DNA of 64,000 nucleotides from Crocosphaera chwakensis CCY0110 (GCF_000169335.1 NZ_AAXW01000007.1:62001-126000), one strand, 5' to 3'. Positions 46,474-56,590 are shown, counted from the first letter of the stretch. Notes: generated by a model not told the origin, from the sequence alone. Translations and numbers: made by a program.

Positions 46474-47706
46474 ATGACTATAATTTCTGTTCAAGAAGCC
46501 CAAACAATTATTTTAAAGTTAGTAGAAAGTTTACAAGAGACAGACAGTATTTCCCTTGATGAAGCAACGGGAAGAATTTTGGCTCAATCTATTAGTAGTC
46601 CCTTGAATTTTCCTTATTGGGATAATTCCGCCATGGATGGTTATGGGATTCGTTTTGAAGATGTTAAACAGTCAAACTCCGACTATCCTATAACTTTAGA
46701 TATTGTAGCAGAGATTCCTGCAGGAATTAACCCGAAACAATCAATTCAATCAGGGGAAGCTTGTCGCATTTTTACTGGAGCGATGTTACCTGATGGGGTT
46801 GACACGATTATCATGCAGGAAAATACTCGCAAGGAAGGAAGAAAAGTTACTATCTTATCCCCTCCTAATTATCTCGGAGAATTTGTTAGAAAACAAGGCA
46901 GTTTTTATCAAGCTGGTAATATTTTATTAAATCCAGGTAGTTATATTAATGAGTCAGAAATGGCTATTTTAGCAACGGCACAATGTTCTACTGTAACAGT
47001 TTATCGTCGTCCTCGTGTGGCTATTCTCTCGACTGGAAATGAATTAATCGCCCCAACTGAAAAGTTAAATCCTGAACAAATTATTGATTCTAATCAATAT
47101 GCACTTAAAGCATTTATTCTTAATAATGGGGGAATTCCTATTTCTTTCGGTATTGTTAAGGATGAACCTGAAATAATTAAACAGAAAATTAGAAAAGCTA
47201 TCAATACAGCAGATTTTGTTCTTTCTACCGGTGGGGTTTCTGTTGGTGATTATGATTATATTAATAGTATTTTAGCTGAATTAGGAGGGAAAATCATGGT
47301 TAATGGTGTTGCGATGAAACCAGGAAAACCGTTGACAGTGGCTAAATTTGATAACGGATGTATTTATTTTGGACTACCGGGAAATCCTGTGTCTGCTTTG
47401 GTTAGTTGTTGGCGATTTGTTAAACTGGCTTTAGATAAATTATCAGGAATTCAAGGGGATTATGAACCTAAATTAATCACCGTCAAATCTCAAGATAATT
47501 TATCTTCTAAAGGTCAAAGAGAAACTTACATTTGGGGTCAGTTAAAATTAATTAATGGTGAATATGTATTTACCTTAGCCCAAGGCAGTCAGAATTCAGC
47601 GAATTTAATTAACTTAGCCTTAACCAATGCTTTAGCTATTTTACCAATAGGAGTAACCAAAATTGATCGAGGAGAAATAGTTAAAGTTCTTTCTTTATCA
47701 AATTGA
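46474..47706 (+). CDS. moeA: Molybdopterin molybdenumtransferase
   Basis: Inserts molybdate into adenylylated molybdopterin, the last step of molybdenum cofactor synthesis needed for nitrate reductase and others. At 410 residues the motifs are PYWDNSAMDGYGIR, GEACRIFTGAMLPDGVDTIIMQE, STGNELI, STGGVSVGDYDYI and GLPGNPVSALVSC. No other moa/moe genes are in the window. Confidence 0.95.
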   Translation: MTIISVQEAQTIILKLVESLQETDSISLDEATGRILAQSISSPLNFPYWDNSAMDGYGIRFEDVKQSNSDYPITLDIVAEIPAGINPKQSIQSGEACRIFTGAMLPDGVDTIIMQENTRKEGRKVTILSPPNYLGEFVRKQGSFYQAGNILLNPGSYINESEMAILATAQCSTVTVYRRPRVAILSTGNELIAPTEKLNPEQIIDSNQYALKAFILNNGGIPISFGIVKDEPEIIKQKIRKAINTADFVLSTGGVSVGDYDYINSILAELGGKIMVNGVAMKPGKPLTVAKFDNGCIYFGLPGNPVSALVSCWRFVKLALDKLSGIQGDYEPKLITVKSQDNLSSKGQRETYIWGQLKLINGEYVFTLAQGSQNSANLINLALTNALAILPIGVTKIDRGEIVKVLSLSN

Positions 47707-47829
47707 AAACAATTATTTACATTGGTTCACAAAACATAAGAATATTAGCTTGATTTATTTACATTTTTTTTAATCCCCATTAAGACTATTATGATAGGCT
47801 AAAAAAGTATCTTATTTGATTTAAAATGT

Positions 47830-49335
47830 ATGAAAAATAAATATATATCTTTGATAGGATTGTTAACTCTTTTTATCGTCATTATTTTAATCAATTTTTG
47901 TCTATTTCCTATTTCGGTTTTAGCTAAAGGGGAACATAATCAAAATAAAAATAAGGAAGTAGTGGAAAAAATACAAGAAGCAAACAATCAATTAAAAAAT
48001 GATATAAAATATGAAAAATATTGCCGTATTGCGTGTGCTGCTTTTCCTTTTTATCGAGCAACTAATTATTTATTTTGGGATGATTTTTCAAAAGATAATC
48101 GATTCAGTAAATTTTCTAGTGAACAGACGAATATCTGGATATCTGGTGACTTGCACGTAGATAATTTTGGAGCCTATCATAATGATGAAAATGAAGTGAT
48201 TTTTGATCTTAATGACTTTGATGAATCAGTTATTTCTAACTATCAATATGATGTATGGCGTATGGCTACCAGTATTATTCTTTCTATAAGTAATAGTCAT
48301 ACCACCACTTTAAATTTAGATGAAAAGAATCAAATTGCTGATGTGATTGATAAATTTACTGAATCTTATCTAGATACTTTAGCTGAATATCAAGGAAATA
48401 ACGACGAAACCAAAACTTATTTTACTAACAAAAATACTGAGGGAGAAATAAAGGAACTTATTGAATATGCTGAAAAAAAAAGTCGTAACAAGCTACTTGA
48501 AAAATGGACAATAGATGAAAAGGATCGAAAACGCTTTAAAACACCTAAAGAAAGAGATATATTAGGTATCGCATCTCTAGAAGAAAAAGAAGCCATAACC
48601 TCTCAAATGAAAGCTTATGGTAATACTTTGACAGGTAAACTTGAGTACAATGAAAATTATTTTAAAGTTAAAGATATTGCCCCAAGGTTAAAAGCTGGAT
48701 TGGGATCTTTAGGCACTCCTCGTTATTATATATTACTTGAGGGAGAATCAGATTCTTTAGAAGATGATCGCATTTTGGATATTAAGCGTCAATCTAAACC
48801 AACACCTTACCATGTCTTTAATTCAACAGAAAAAGCTACTTATGATAAGTTTTTTGATAATGATGCACAACGTCATGCGATCGCTTATCGTGCTTTAACA
48901 AAACATACTGATGATTTCTTAGGATGGATGTATCTTTCTGATAAAAATGGCGAGTTTTCTGGTTACTATTCTGTTAGAGAAATGTCTCCGAATAAAGCAT
49001 CATTAGATGATCTTGAAGATAAGGAAGGTAATGCTTTTACTTTTGCCAATGCAAAGCAATCTGATTTATTGGAAATTGCGAAACTATGGGGTAAAATTTT
49101 AGCCACTGATCATGCTCGTGCTGATAAAGATTTTGAAGAAAAATATATTCCCTATTCGTTTGAAAAGGAAGTAACACAACTGACTAATGGAAAACATAAA
49201 GAATTTCGTGAATTAGTTAAAGAAGTAGCTTTTGATTACGCTAATCAAGTGGAAAGCGATTATGATAGTTTTTTGCAGTTTATAACGAAATTGAAGCTAG
49301 AAAAACAACTAATCAATTGTCCTAACTGTGACTAA
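47830..49335 (+). CDS. Exported DUF2252 family protein
   Basis: 501 residues. An N-terminal hydrophobic helix with signal character (ISLIGLLTLFIVIILINFCLFPISVLA) precedes a DUF2252 domain. Recognisable blocks are WISGDLHVDNFGAYHN, VIFDLNDFDES and QYDVWRMATSI, plus a later KILATDHARAD. DUF2252 is related in pattern to aminoglycoside phosphotransferase-like kinases. The GDLHVDN/DLNDFD pair would be the catalytic loop and metal site. An exported kinase-like domain would lack ATP in the periplasm, so the activity is unclear. It precedes the FHA-ABC transporter gene on the same strand. Confidence 0.78.
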   Translation: MKNKYISLIGLLTLFIVIILINFCLFPISVLAKGEHNQNKNKEVVEKIQEANNQLKNDIKYEKYCRIACAAFPFYRATNYLFWDDFSKDNRFSKFSSEQTNIWISGDLHVDNFGAYHNDENEVIFDLNDFDESVISNYQYDVWRMATSIILSISNSHTTTLNLDEKNQIADVIDKFTESYLDTLAEYQGNNDETKTYFTNKNTEGEIKELIEYAEKKSRNKLLEKWTIDEKDRKRFKTPKERDILGIASLEEKEAITSQMKAYGNTLTGKLEYNENYFKVKDIAPRLKAGLGSLGTPRYYILLEGESDSLEDDRILDIKRQSKPTPYHVFNSTEKATYDKFFDNDAQRHAIAYRALTKHTDDFLGWMYLSDKNGEFSGYYSVREMSPNKASLDDLEDKEGNAFTFANAKQSDLLEIAKLWGKILATDHARADKDFEEKYIPYSFEKEVTQLTNGKHKEFRELVKEVAFDYANQVESDYDSFLQFITKLKLEKQLINCPNCD

Positions 49336-49370
49336 GAAATCTAGATTTTTAGCTAATAACAAGCTTATAC

Positions 49371-49394
49371 TCTCTGATAAAGAATTGTCAGAGA
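49371..49394 (+). terminator. Hairpin after the DUF2252 gene
   Basis: TCTCTGA / TCAGAGA stem with a 10-nt loop, then TTCTCTATTTTTA. It may separate the DUF2252 gene from the ABC transporter gene. Confidence 0.45.
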
Positions 49395-49447
49395 TTCTCT
49401 ATTTTTATAAAATGATTAAAAATTAATTTTGTTTAGGAGATATTATT

Positions 49448-51862
49448 ATGACCAATGCTTCAGGTTCAAAAACAGTTTTAGCTCAAATTCCTTCGATTAT
49501 TCTAAGAAATAATCAGGGGGAAATTTTAGGTCCTTTCGAGTTAACAAGAGATTTGCATCGTTTAGGAAGAAATGCTGAAAAAGCTGATCTTGTTGTTCCT
49601 GAAAGTAAGACTTGGATGCTAGTTAGTGGTTGTCAAGCGTCTTTTACTACAGAAGGAAATGATTACCGAATTTATGATGGTGATCAAGTTAAACCTAGTA
49701 GTAATCGCTTATTTTCAAATAATACTTTAATTACACCTAAAGAAGGATTATTGTTACAAGACGGGATGGAAATTACTATCGGAACAGTTACGGGTAATCA
49801 TATTATTATTACTTATTCTAATCCTAGTGCTAATCAAACCTTAAAACCCTTAAAGACAACATCTATTTCTCTTAAAAATAAGTCAGTTGTTATTGGTCGA
49901 GATACTCAAGCTAATTTACGGTTAGATGCACCAACTGTTTCCCGTTATCACGCCATAATTGATAGTAATAATCAAGGTAAATATATCCTAACAGATCGTA
50001 GCACTAATGGGGTATTTGTTAACGGGCAAAAAGTAACTAATCAAGCAATTCTTTTTAATGGTTCGACTATTCGTATAGGACCTTATACATTAATTTTGCA
50101 AGGAGATGATTTACTGATTGCAGATACTGGTGATAATATTCGTCTTGATGCTAAAAATTTACATCGAGTTGTTAAAGATAAACAGGGTAAAAATATTACG
50201 TTATTAACTGATATTTCTTTACCTATCGATCCTGGTCAATTTGTTGTCATTGTTGGGGGAAGTGGTGCTGGAAAATCAACTTTAATGCGAACTCTATTAG
50301 GACTTGAACCAGTCAATAATGGAATCGTTGAATTAAATGGAGAAGATTTACGAAAAAATTTTAATATTTATCGTAATCTGATCGGTTATGTGCCTCAATA
50401 TGATATTGTCCATTCTAATTTGACAGTTAAAGAAGTTTTAGACTATGCAGCTAAATTACGCTTACCTTTTGACATCAATATTGAACAAGAAAGAGAGAAA
50501 GTATTAACACAAATTGAGTTAAAAGAAAGAGAAAATACTTTAGTTAAAAATCTCAGTGGAGGACAACTTAAACGGGTGAGTATGGGGGTTGAATTATTAG
50601 CAGATCCTAAACTTTTCTTCTTGGATGAACCAACTTCTGGCCTTGATCCAGGATTAGATAAAAAAATGATGGAATTACTTAAAACATTATCTGAAGAAGG
50701 ACGAACTATTATTTTAGTCACTCATACCACTTTAAATATTCATCTTTGCGATCGCTTAGTTTTTTTGGGAAAAGGAGGAAATCTCTGTTATTTTGGACCT
50801 CCCCAAGAAGCTATAACTTTTTTTGGACTCAAAAGTAATAATTTTGCTAATATTTATATTCATCTTGAAGATAAAAATAAAGTAGAAGAAGAATCCATAC
50901 GCTTTAAAGATGATTCTAATTTTTATGATAAATATATTACTCAACACTTAGTACAAGTATCGACCCAAACTAATCAAAAATCTAAACCTAAAAAAGTAAA
51001 CAGTTCTTTCTTACAACAGTTTTCTATTTTATCTCAAAGATATGGTCAATTACTATTACGAGACCCTTTGAATATTGGTTTAACTTTAATCACTGCACCT
51101 TTGGGAATTATAGCTATGAGAATTGCCTTATCCGATATAATTCCCTTCAATTTAGCGGATGACAATGACCCAAGTTTTGCAACTTTATCTTTAAAAGTTT
51201 TGTTCGTTTTTACCTGTGCAGCCATTTGGGTAGGATTAGCAAGTTCTTTACAAGAAATCGTTAAAGAATCCAAAATTTATCAACGAGAAAGATTAGTTAA
51301 TCTAGGAATTTGCGCTTATTTAGCATCCAAAGCTTCTATTTTAGGAATCTTAGGATTTTTACAAAGTTTACTCATATCTCTAACAATTTTAATTTGTTTT
51401 AAAGCACCAGAATCTAATCAATTTACTTGGATATTAGGGACTGAAATAACACTATTCTTGACGCTGTTTTCTACTATTGGTTTAGGAATTATGGTGTCTG
51501 CATTTGTAAAAAATATTACTCAAGCTAACAGTTCGTTACCATTATTATTATTGCCTCAAATTATCTTTTCAGGGGTTTTGTTTAAAATGACAGGTATTGG
51601 CAAACTATTCTCGTGGTTAATGATTAGTCGTTGGTCAGTAGGTGCATTAGGTAGTTTGGTAGATATTCCCTCTATGATTCCTGAAGCTAAACCTATTTCC
51701 CCACTAAATCCTGCTCCAGTGGAGGTTCCTGTTGATATTCCTACGGAAGTTTATGCTGCTGATTCTAGCAATTTATTAATCAATTGGGGCTTATTATTAT
51801 TACATAGTTTTCTTTATTGGGGTGTAACTTATATTTTGCAAAAACGTAAAGATATTTTATAA
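49448..51862 (+). CDS. FHA-domain ABC transporter, ABCG/ABC-2 type
   Basis: 804 residues. Two N-terminal FHA-type domains (about 20-110, degenerate; 137-215, with IGRDTQANLRLDAPTVSRYHA and STNGVFVNG) are fused to an ATPase and an ABC-2 membrane domain. The ATPase has Walker A GGSGAGKST, signature LSGGQLKRVSMG and Walker B LFFLDEPTSGLDPG, and the membrane part has about six helices (535-800). The FHA2 Arg, Ser and His match phosphothreonine binding. That suggests control by Ser/Thr kinases. Substrate unknown. Confidence 0.88.
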   Translation: MTNASGSKTVLAQIPSIILRNNQGEILGPFELTRDLHRLGRNAEKADLVVPESKTWMLVSGCQASFTTEGNDYRIYDGDQVKPSSNRLFSNNTLITPKEGLLLQDGMEITIGTVTGNHIIITYSNPSANQTLKPLKTTSISLKNKSVVIGRDTQANLRLDAPTVSRYHAIIDSNNQGKYILTDRSTNGVFVNGQKVTNQAILFNGSTIRIGPYTLILQGDDLLIADTGDNIRLDAKNLHRVVKDKQGKNITLLTDISLPIDPGQFVVIVGGSGAGKSTLMRTLLGLEPVNNGIVELNGEDLRKNFNIYRNLIGYVPQYDIVHSNLTVKEVLDYAAKLRLPFDINIEQEREKVLTQIELKERENTLVKNLSGGQLKRVSMGVELLADPKLFFLDEPTSGLDPGLDKKMMELLKTLSEEGRTIILVTHTTLNIHLCDRLVFLGKGGNLCYFGPPQEAITFFGLKSNNFANIYIHLEDKNKVEEESIRFKDDSNFYDKYITQHLVQVSTQTNQKSKPKKVNSSFLQQFSILSQRYGQLLLRDPLNIGLTLITAPLGIIAMRIALSDIIPFNLADDNDPSFATLSLKVLFVFTCAAIWVGLASSLQEIVKESKIYQRERLVNLGICAYLASKASILGILGFLQSLLISLTILICFKAPESNQFTWILGTEITLFLTLFSTIGLGIMVSAFVKNITQANSSLPLLLLPQIIFSGVLFKMTGIGKLFSWLMISRWSVGALGSLVDIPSMIPEAKPISPLNPAPVEVPVDIPTEVYAADSSNLLINWGLLLLHSFLYWGVTYILQKRKDIL

Positions 51863-51941
51863 AAAAATCAACAATCTTTTAGATTTTAACTACAAAAAAA
51901 GGTTACAATAAGAAAAGAAAAACTAATGCTGATCTAAAAAT

Positions 51942-53033
51942 ATGGGTAACACCTTTGGCCATCTATTTCGTATCACAACCTTTGGAGAATCTCACGGGGG
52001 AGGAGTTGGGGTGATTATTGATGGTTGTCCCCCTCGTTTAGAATTATCAGAAACGGATATTCAAGTAGACTTAGATCGCCGTCGTCCCGGACAAAGTAAG
52101 ATTACTACACCCAGAAAAGAAACGGATATTTGCGAGATTATTTCAGGCGTGTTTGAAGGGAAAACATTAGGAACTCCTATTGCTATTTTAGTTCGTAACA
52201 AAGACGCGCGATCGCAAGATTATAACGAGATGGCTGTTAAGTTTCGTCCCTCCCATGCAGACGCAACTTATGAAGCAAAATATGGGATCAGAAACTGGAA
52301 AGGGGGTGGTCGATCTTCTGCTAGGGAAACTATCGGAAGAGTTGCTGCTGGTGCAATTGCAAAAAAAATCTTAAAAGAAGTTGCTAATGTTGAAATTGTT
52401 GGCTATGTGAAACAGATCAAAGATTTAGAAGGAAATATTAATCCAGACACCGTTACTTTAAAAGAAGTTGAAAGTAATATTGTGCGTTGTCCCGATCAAG
52501 AAATGGCGGAAAAAATGATCGATCTCATTGATCAAACCCGACGAGATAAAGACTCTATTGGTGGTGTAGTTGAATGTGTTGCCCGTTATGTTCCAAAAGG
52601 GTTAGGAGAACCAGTGTTTGATAAACTAGAAGCAGATTTAGCTAAAGCTGTCATGTCGCTTCCTGCGAGTAAAGGTTTTGAAATTGGCTCAGGGTTTGCC
52701 GGAACCCTATTAACAGGAAGTGAACATAATGATGAATTTTATATTGATGATAACGGAAATATTCGCACCAAAACTAATCGTTCTGGAGGTATTCAAGGAG
52801 GAATTAGTAACGGAGAAAATATAATTATTCGTGTTGCTTTTAAACCTACTGCTACCATTGGTAAAGAACAAAAAACCGTTACTTCTGATAGTGAAGAAAC
52901 AACATTAGCAGCTAAAGGAAGACATGATCCCTGTGTTTTATCCAGGGCTGTTCCTATGGTAGAAGCGATGGTTTCTTTAGTATTGTGCGATCATTTATTA
53001 CGTTGGCACGGACAATCTAAAGTATTAACCTAA
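51942..53033 (+). CDS. aroC: Chorismate synthase
   Basis: Last shared step of aromatic amino acid synthesis: EPSP to chorismate with reduced FMN. 363 residues, normal length. GESHGGGVGVIIDGCPP, RRRPGQSKITTPRKE, GGRSSARETIGRVAAGAIA and the C-terminal RHDPCVLSRAVPMVEAM are all present. It stands alone on its strand before a long non-coding stretch. Confidence 0.97.
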   Translation: MGNTFGHLFRITTFGESHGGGVGVIIDGCPPRLELSETDIQVDLDRRRPGQSKITTPRKETDICEIISGVFEGKTLGTPIAILVRNKDARSQDYNEMAVKFRPSHADATYEAKYGIRNWKGGGRSSARETIGRVAAGAIAKKILKEVANVEIVGYVKQIKDLEGNINPDTVTLKEVESNIVRCPDQEMAEKMIDLIDQTRRDKDSIGGVVECVARYVPKGLGEPVFDKLEADLAKAVMSLPASKGFEIGSGFAGTLLTGSEHNDEFYIDDNGNIRTKTNRSGGIQGGISNGENIIIRVAFKPTATIGKEQKTVTSDSEETTLAAKGRHDPCVLSRAVPMVEAMVSLVLCDHLLRWHGQSKVLT

Positions 53034-53081
53034 TTCTTTATGCCACCAAGAATTAATAAGAGTAATCACTAAAAATGATAA

Positions 53082-53177
53082 GAAAAGCACTTGGGAATCT
53101 TGCCTAGTTTCGACACCAAGTGCTTTCCTGATACGGCTCTCACACCACACAATCACTCTTTCACACCACAATCGAAC
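53082..53177 (+). ncRNA. Candidate structured RNA / palindromic element, copy 2
   Basis: Stem AAAGCACTTGG (84-94 of 530xx) with CCAAGTGCTTT (53116-53126), loop GAATCTTGCCTAGTTTCGACA. The loop is the reverse complement match of copy 1 at 14049-14096 (shared GTCGAAAC, GGCAAGA and CCC), while the arms differ but stay complementary. CTCTCACAC and ATCACTCTTTCACAC follow, echoing the ATCACTCTT and CTCACAC tail of copy 1. It starts 48 nt after aroC, so it may also act as that gene's terminator, although no T-run follows. Confidence 0.4.
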
Positions 53178-53514
53178 TCAATCGATTAGTAATAAAGATA
53201 GAAGTTTAATTCTGCAATTTCAACCAACAATAGACAGTTTTAAAATTGTCACTTTATAAAGTTTAAATAATGAAATTTTCCTAAAATTATTTTTTGAAAT
53301 TTTATAAATTTTTTATAAATTTCCCTTAATTAATACTATATGTACAAAGGAAACTTTAAAGGGAAATAAAAGAATTTTTTGAATGATACAATAGACGTAA
53401 AGGTGAAGTAATAAGTTTAAATATCTCATTACACATTAAGGTTAGGAGATTATTAAAATCTTAAATTTACATAAAGAAGTTTTGCCTTTTGTGTAGGGAT
53501 CTGGTTCGCTTCAA

Positions 53515-53530
53515 AAACCAATATTGGTTT
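53515..53530. promoter_or_regulatory. 16-bp perfect palindrome upstream of hcp
   Basis: AAACCAATATTGGTTT, followed directly by a second small palindrome CAATATTG (53532-53539). It lies 44 nt before the hcp ATG. A candidate operator; it matches no regulator motif I can name with confidence. Confidence 0.5.
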
Positions 53531-53573
53531 CAATATTGATAGCCTTACTTACTATCCAAAGGAGTCTTAAATT

Positions 53574-55223
53574 ATGTTTTGTGAACAATGCGAACAAACC
53601 GCTAGTGGTAACGGATGTCATCAATGGGGAGCTTGTGGAAAAAGTCCTGAAGTTAATGCTGTACAAGACTTATTAGTGTACTGTTTAAGGGGCTTAGCTC
53701 CTGTTACTATTAAAGCCAGAGAATTAGGCATTTCTTGTCATGAAGCGGACGTTTTTACAGGAGAAACGTTATTTGCGACTATGACCAATGTTAACTTTGA
53801 GTGCAAACGGTTTAATCTCTATATTCATCAATGTATTGACATTCGAGAAGGGTTAAAACATAGCATTGAAAAGATAAGTCATGAACCCATAAACTGGTCT
53901 AATATTTCTAACTATCAACCCGATTTTTCAGAAAGTTTAGCAGAACAAGGAAGAGAAAAAGACTTAACCTTTATTAGCAAATCAACCAATAATGTCGATA
54001 TTTTTTCCTTGAAATTGACGGTTTTGTATGGCATTAAAGGAGCAGCTTCTTATAACTTTCATGCCCAAGAATTAGGACAAGAAGACGAAAACGTTTATGC
54101 TTTTATTCAAGAAGCGTTAGCATCCCTTGATCGCAATGATTTGAGTTTAGAAGACTGGATTAATATAGCCCTAAAAGTGGGGGAAATCAATCTACGAGCG
54201 ATGGAATTATTAGATAAAGGTCACACCACTACTTATGGACATCCTACCCCCACCCAAGTACCTTTAAACCCCAAACAAGGTAAAGCTATTTTAGTATCGG
54301 GGCATGATATTAAACAATTAGCAGCTTTACTGGAACAAACCCTTAATAAAGGGCTAAATGTTTACACTCACGGGGAACTATTACCGGCTCACGGTTATCC
54401 CATTTTAAAACAAAAATACTCTCATTTTTACGGTCATTATGGTACAGCTTGGCAAAACCAAACTAAAGAGTTTGCTCATTTTCCTGGGGCAATTATTGTT
54501 ACGACAAATTGTTTAATGCCTCCCCATGAAACCTACGAAGACAAGTTGTTTACTATTGGACCAGTAGGTTATTCAGGCATTAATTATTTATCTTCAGATG
54601 ATCAAGGTATTCCTGACTATAGTTTAGCTATTCAAACTTCATTAGAAATGCCAGGGTTTACTAAAGATGAAGAACCCCGTCATGTCATGGTTGGATTTGC
54701 CCATAATACGGTTTTAAGTGTGTCTGAACAAGTTATTGAAGCAGTCAAACAAGGTAAAATTCGTCATTTCTTCTTAGTTGGAGGGTGTGATGGGGCAAAA
54801 CCTGGACGGACTTATTATACAGAATTTATCGAAAAAGTTCCTCAAGATTGTATTGTTTTAACCCTTGCTTGTGGTAAGTTCCGCTTCTTTGATAAACAGT
54901 TAGGAGAGATCGGAAATCTACCTCGTTTAATGGATGTTGGACAATGTAATGATGCTTATTCTGCTATAAAAATTGCGTTGGGATTAGCCGAAGCGTTTCA
55001 AGTAGGTGTTAATGATTTACCATTATCAATGATTTTATCTTGGTACGAACAAAAAGCAGTGGCAGTTCTTTTGACTTTACTTTATTTAGGTATTAAAGAC
55101 ATTCGTTTAGGACCAACATTACCTGCATTTATTACTCCCAATGTCCTAAAATTTCTCTCAGAAACTTACAACTTACAACCCATTACAACTCCTGATCAAG
55201 ATTTAGTTGCTTGTTTATCTTAA
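53574..55223 (+). CDS. hcp: Hydroxylamine reductase (hybrid cluster protein)
   Basis: Cytoplasmic Fe-S-O protein that reduces hydroxylamine or nitric oxide. 549 residues. The N-terminal Cys set is C3-x2-C6-x8-C15-x5-C21, the spacing of the class with a [4Fe-4S] cluster and not that of the E. coli-type class. Further conserved Cys and His ligands of the hybrid cluster lie in GGCDGAKPGRTYYTEF, CIVLTLACGKFRFF and DVGQCNDAYSA. No hcr reductase gene is adjacent. AAAGGAG precedes the ATG. Confidence 0.95.
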   Translation: MFCEQCEQTASGNGCHQWGACGKSPEVNAVQDLLVYCLRGLAPVTIKARELGISCHEADVFTGETLFATMTNVNFECKRFNLYIHQCIDIREGLKHSIEKISHEPINWSNISNYQPDFSESLAEQGREKDLTFISKSTNNVDIFSLKLTVLYGIKGAASYNFHAQELGQEDENVYAFIQEALASLDRNDLSLEDWINIALKVGEINLRAMELLDKGHTTTYGHPTPTQVPLNPKQGKAILVSGHDIKQLAALLEQTLNKGLNVYTHGELLPAHGYPILKQKYSHFYGHYGTAWQNQTKEFAHFPGAIIVTTNCLMPPHETYEDKLFTIGPVGYSGINYLSSDDQGIPDYSLAIQTSLEMPGFTKDEEPRHVMVGFAHNTVLSVSEQVIEAVKQGKIRHFFLVGGCDGAKPGRTYYTEFIEKVPQDCIVLTLACGKFRFFDKQLGEIGNLPRLMDVGQCNDAYSAIKIALGLAEAFQVGVNDLPLSMILSWYEQKAVAVLLTLLYLGIKDIRLGPTLPAFITPNVLKFLSETYNLQPITTPDQDLVACLS

Positions 55224-55461
55224 ATATGGGTTTGCTAGATAAATTTTAAGACTTTAGGGTGAGCAAGTATTTCAAATATCTTGATATTTTCAGATCAATT
55301 TCTAATTTGCTTATCCTACTGTTTTCCTTAAACTACTTAAGGAGAAATCGGTTAGAATAAATTAAATTTTCTCTATTTTTGATTACTTCTTCTAAAATAG
55401 GTAAATATTTTTCTACTCAGTAGTCGGACATAAGTAAACAGCAATAACTATACAAAAAATA

Positions 55462-56292
55462 TTAAAGGGTACTTGAATCTAAACTTTCGGCTGCTTCGGG
55501 AGACAGAGGTAAATGTAAACCACACTCTTGTTTAACGCCATGAAAACGACTATCCCGTTCGCTGTCATCATCAGCAGTAACAGGACGACTAGAATGCCAG
55601 TCTCCTACACTAACATAACCTTTATCAAAATAGGGATGATAAGGTAAATCGTGTGCCGTTAAATAATGATAAATATCGCGAGAATTCCAAGTTAAAATAG
55701 GATAAACTTTGTATTGTTCTCCTTGTAACTCAACCCGTTCAAGAGACTTTCTGTGTTCGGTTTGCTGACGACGTAACCCGGCTAACCATGCTGTTGCTTG
55801 AAGTTCTTTTAATGCCCGTTGCATTGGTTCTACTTTACGAATAAGATCATAACGGTTGAGGGACTCTAAATCGTGTTGATTCCAGAGCTTACCATAGAGG
55901 GCTTCCATTCTAGCAGGGGTAAGAGGAGATTGATAAACCTTTAAATTCAGTTTGAGGCGTTCGCTTAATTCATCAGCAAAGCGATAGGTTTCAGCAGGAA
56001 GATAGCCGGTATCCACCCAAATAACAGGAATATCTGGCACCACTTGAGTCACTAAATGTAACATGACTGCTGCTTGAATACCGAAACTGGTACTCATAAC
56101 TAATCCTTCTCCAAAGGTGTCCCTAGCCCATTCTACAACCTGTTGAGCATTGGCATTCTCTAGGGTTGGGTTAACTTCTTCTAAAGATAATTCAGGTTTA
56201 TACAGTTGATGAGTCTGGGTAGTGTAGTGATGTTCAGCAACCTGATGATTATCTACATGGGAGTTGACGATATGTAGATTAGATTGGGGCAT
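55462..56292 (-). CDS. cysH: Phosphoadenosine phosphosulfate reductase
   Basis: Reduces PAPS to sulfite with thioredoxin in sulfate assimilation. 276 residues. A 45-residue non-conserved N-terminal extension precedes the nucleotide-binding region MSTSFGIQAAVMLHLV, VIWVDTGYLPAETYRF and AWLAGLRRQQTEHRKS. The C-terminal catalytic Cys lies in QECGLHLP. It lacks the extra Cys pairs of the Fe-S APS-type enzymes, so PAPS is the likelier substrate. Divergent from the Uma2 gene. Confidence 0.9.
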   Translation of the reverse strand: MPQSNLHIVNSHVDNHQVAEHHYTTQTHQLYKPELSLEEVNPTLENANAQQVVEWARDTFGEGLVMSTSFGIQAAVMLHLVTQVVPDIPVIWVDTGYLPAETYRFADELSERLKLNLKVYQSPLTPARMEALYGKLWNQHDLESLNRYDLIRKVEPMQRALKELQATAWLAGLRRQQTEHRKSLERVELQGEQYKVYPILTWNSRDIYHYLTAHDLPYHPYFDKGYVSVGDWHSSRPVTADDDSERDSRFHGVKQECGLHLPLSPEAAESLDSSTL

Positions 56293-56590
56293 AAGGTAAC
56301 GTTTCCCTTGTGTTCAGTAATCTTGCTTTGAGCGAGTGACGGCACAATAAGCAATAAGCATATTTATCTTCGCCATCTTACTCCTATTGTATCGTGGTTG
56401 ATTTCTAGAAATTGTATCAATTACGATGTTAATCTTAAGTTTATGCTTAAATTTGAGTTAGGACATAAATTCACCTATATTGTTTGAATGTCTAATATAA
56501 CCTGAGTTTTGGATAAGGAAATCCAATTAAAAATAGGGAATTGTTAATAGTCAATTATTAATTAATTTAATTTTAAGTAAAGATAAAACA

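Larger units (their letters stand above)
53034..53573. other. Long intergenic region upstream of hcp
   Basis: 540 nt. It holds the hairpin element at 53082-53127, then CAC-rich sequence (CTCTCACACCACAC and TTTCACACCACA), then an AT-rich tract with two TTTTATAAATTT words at about 53300-53325. A perfect palindrome lies at 53515-53530 close to the hcp start. No ORF is supported. Confidence 0.55.

Noticed and set aside
53130..53160. GAGCCGTAT on the minus strand, like the start of group II intron domain V
   Set aside because: The matching 3' strand and GAAA tetraloop arrangement of domain V are absent, so no intron is claimed.
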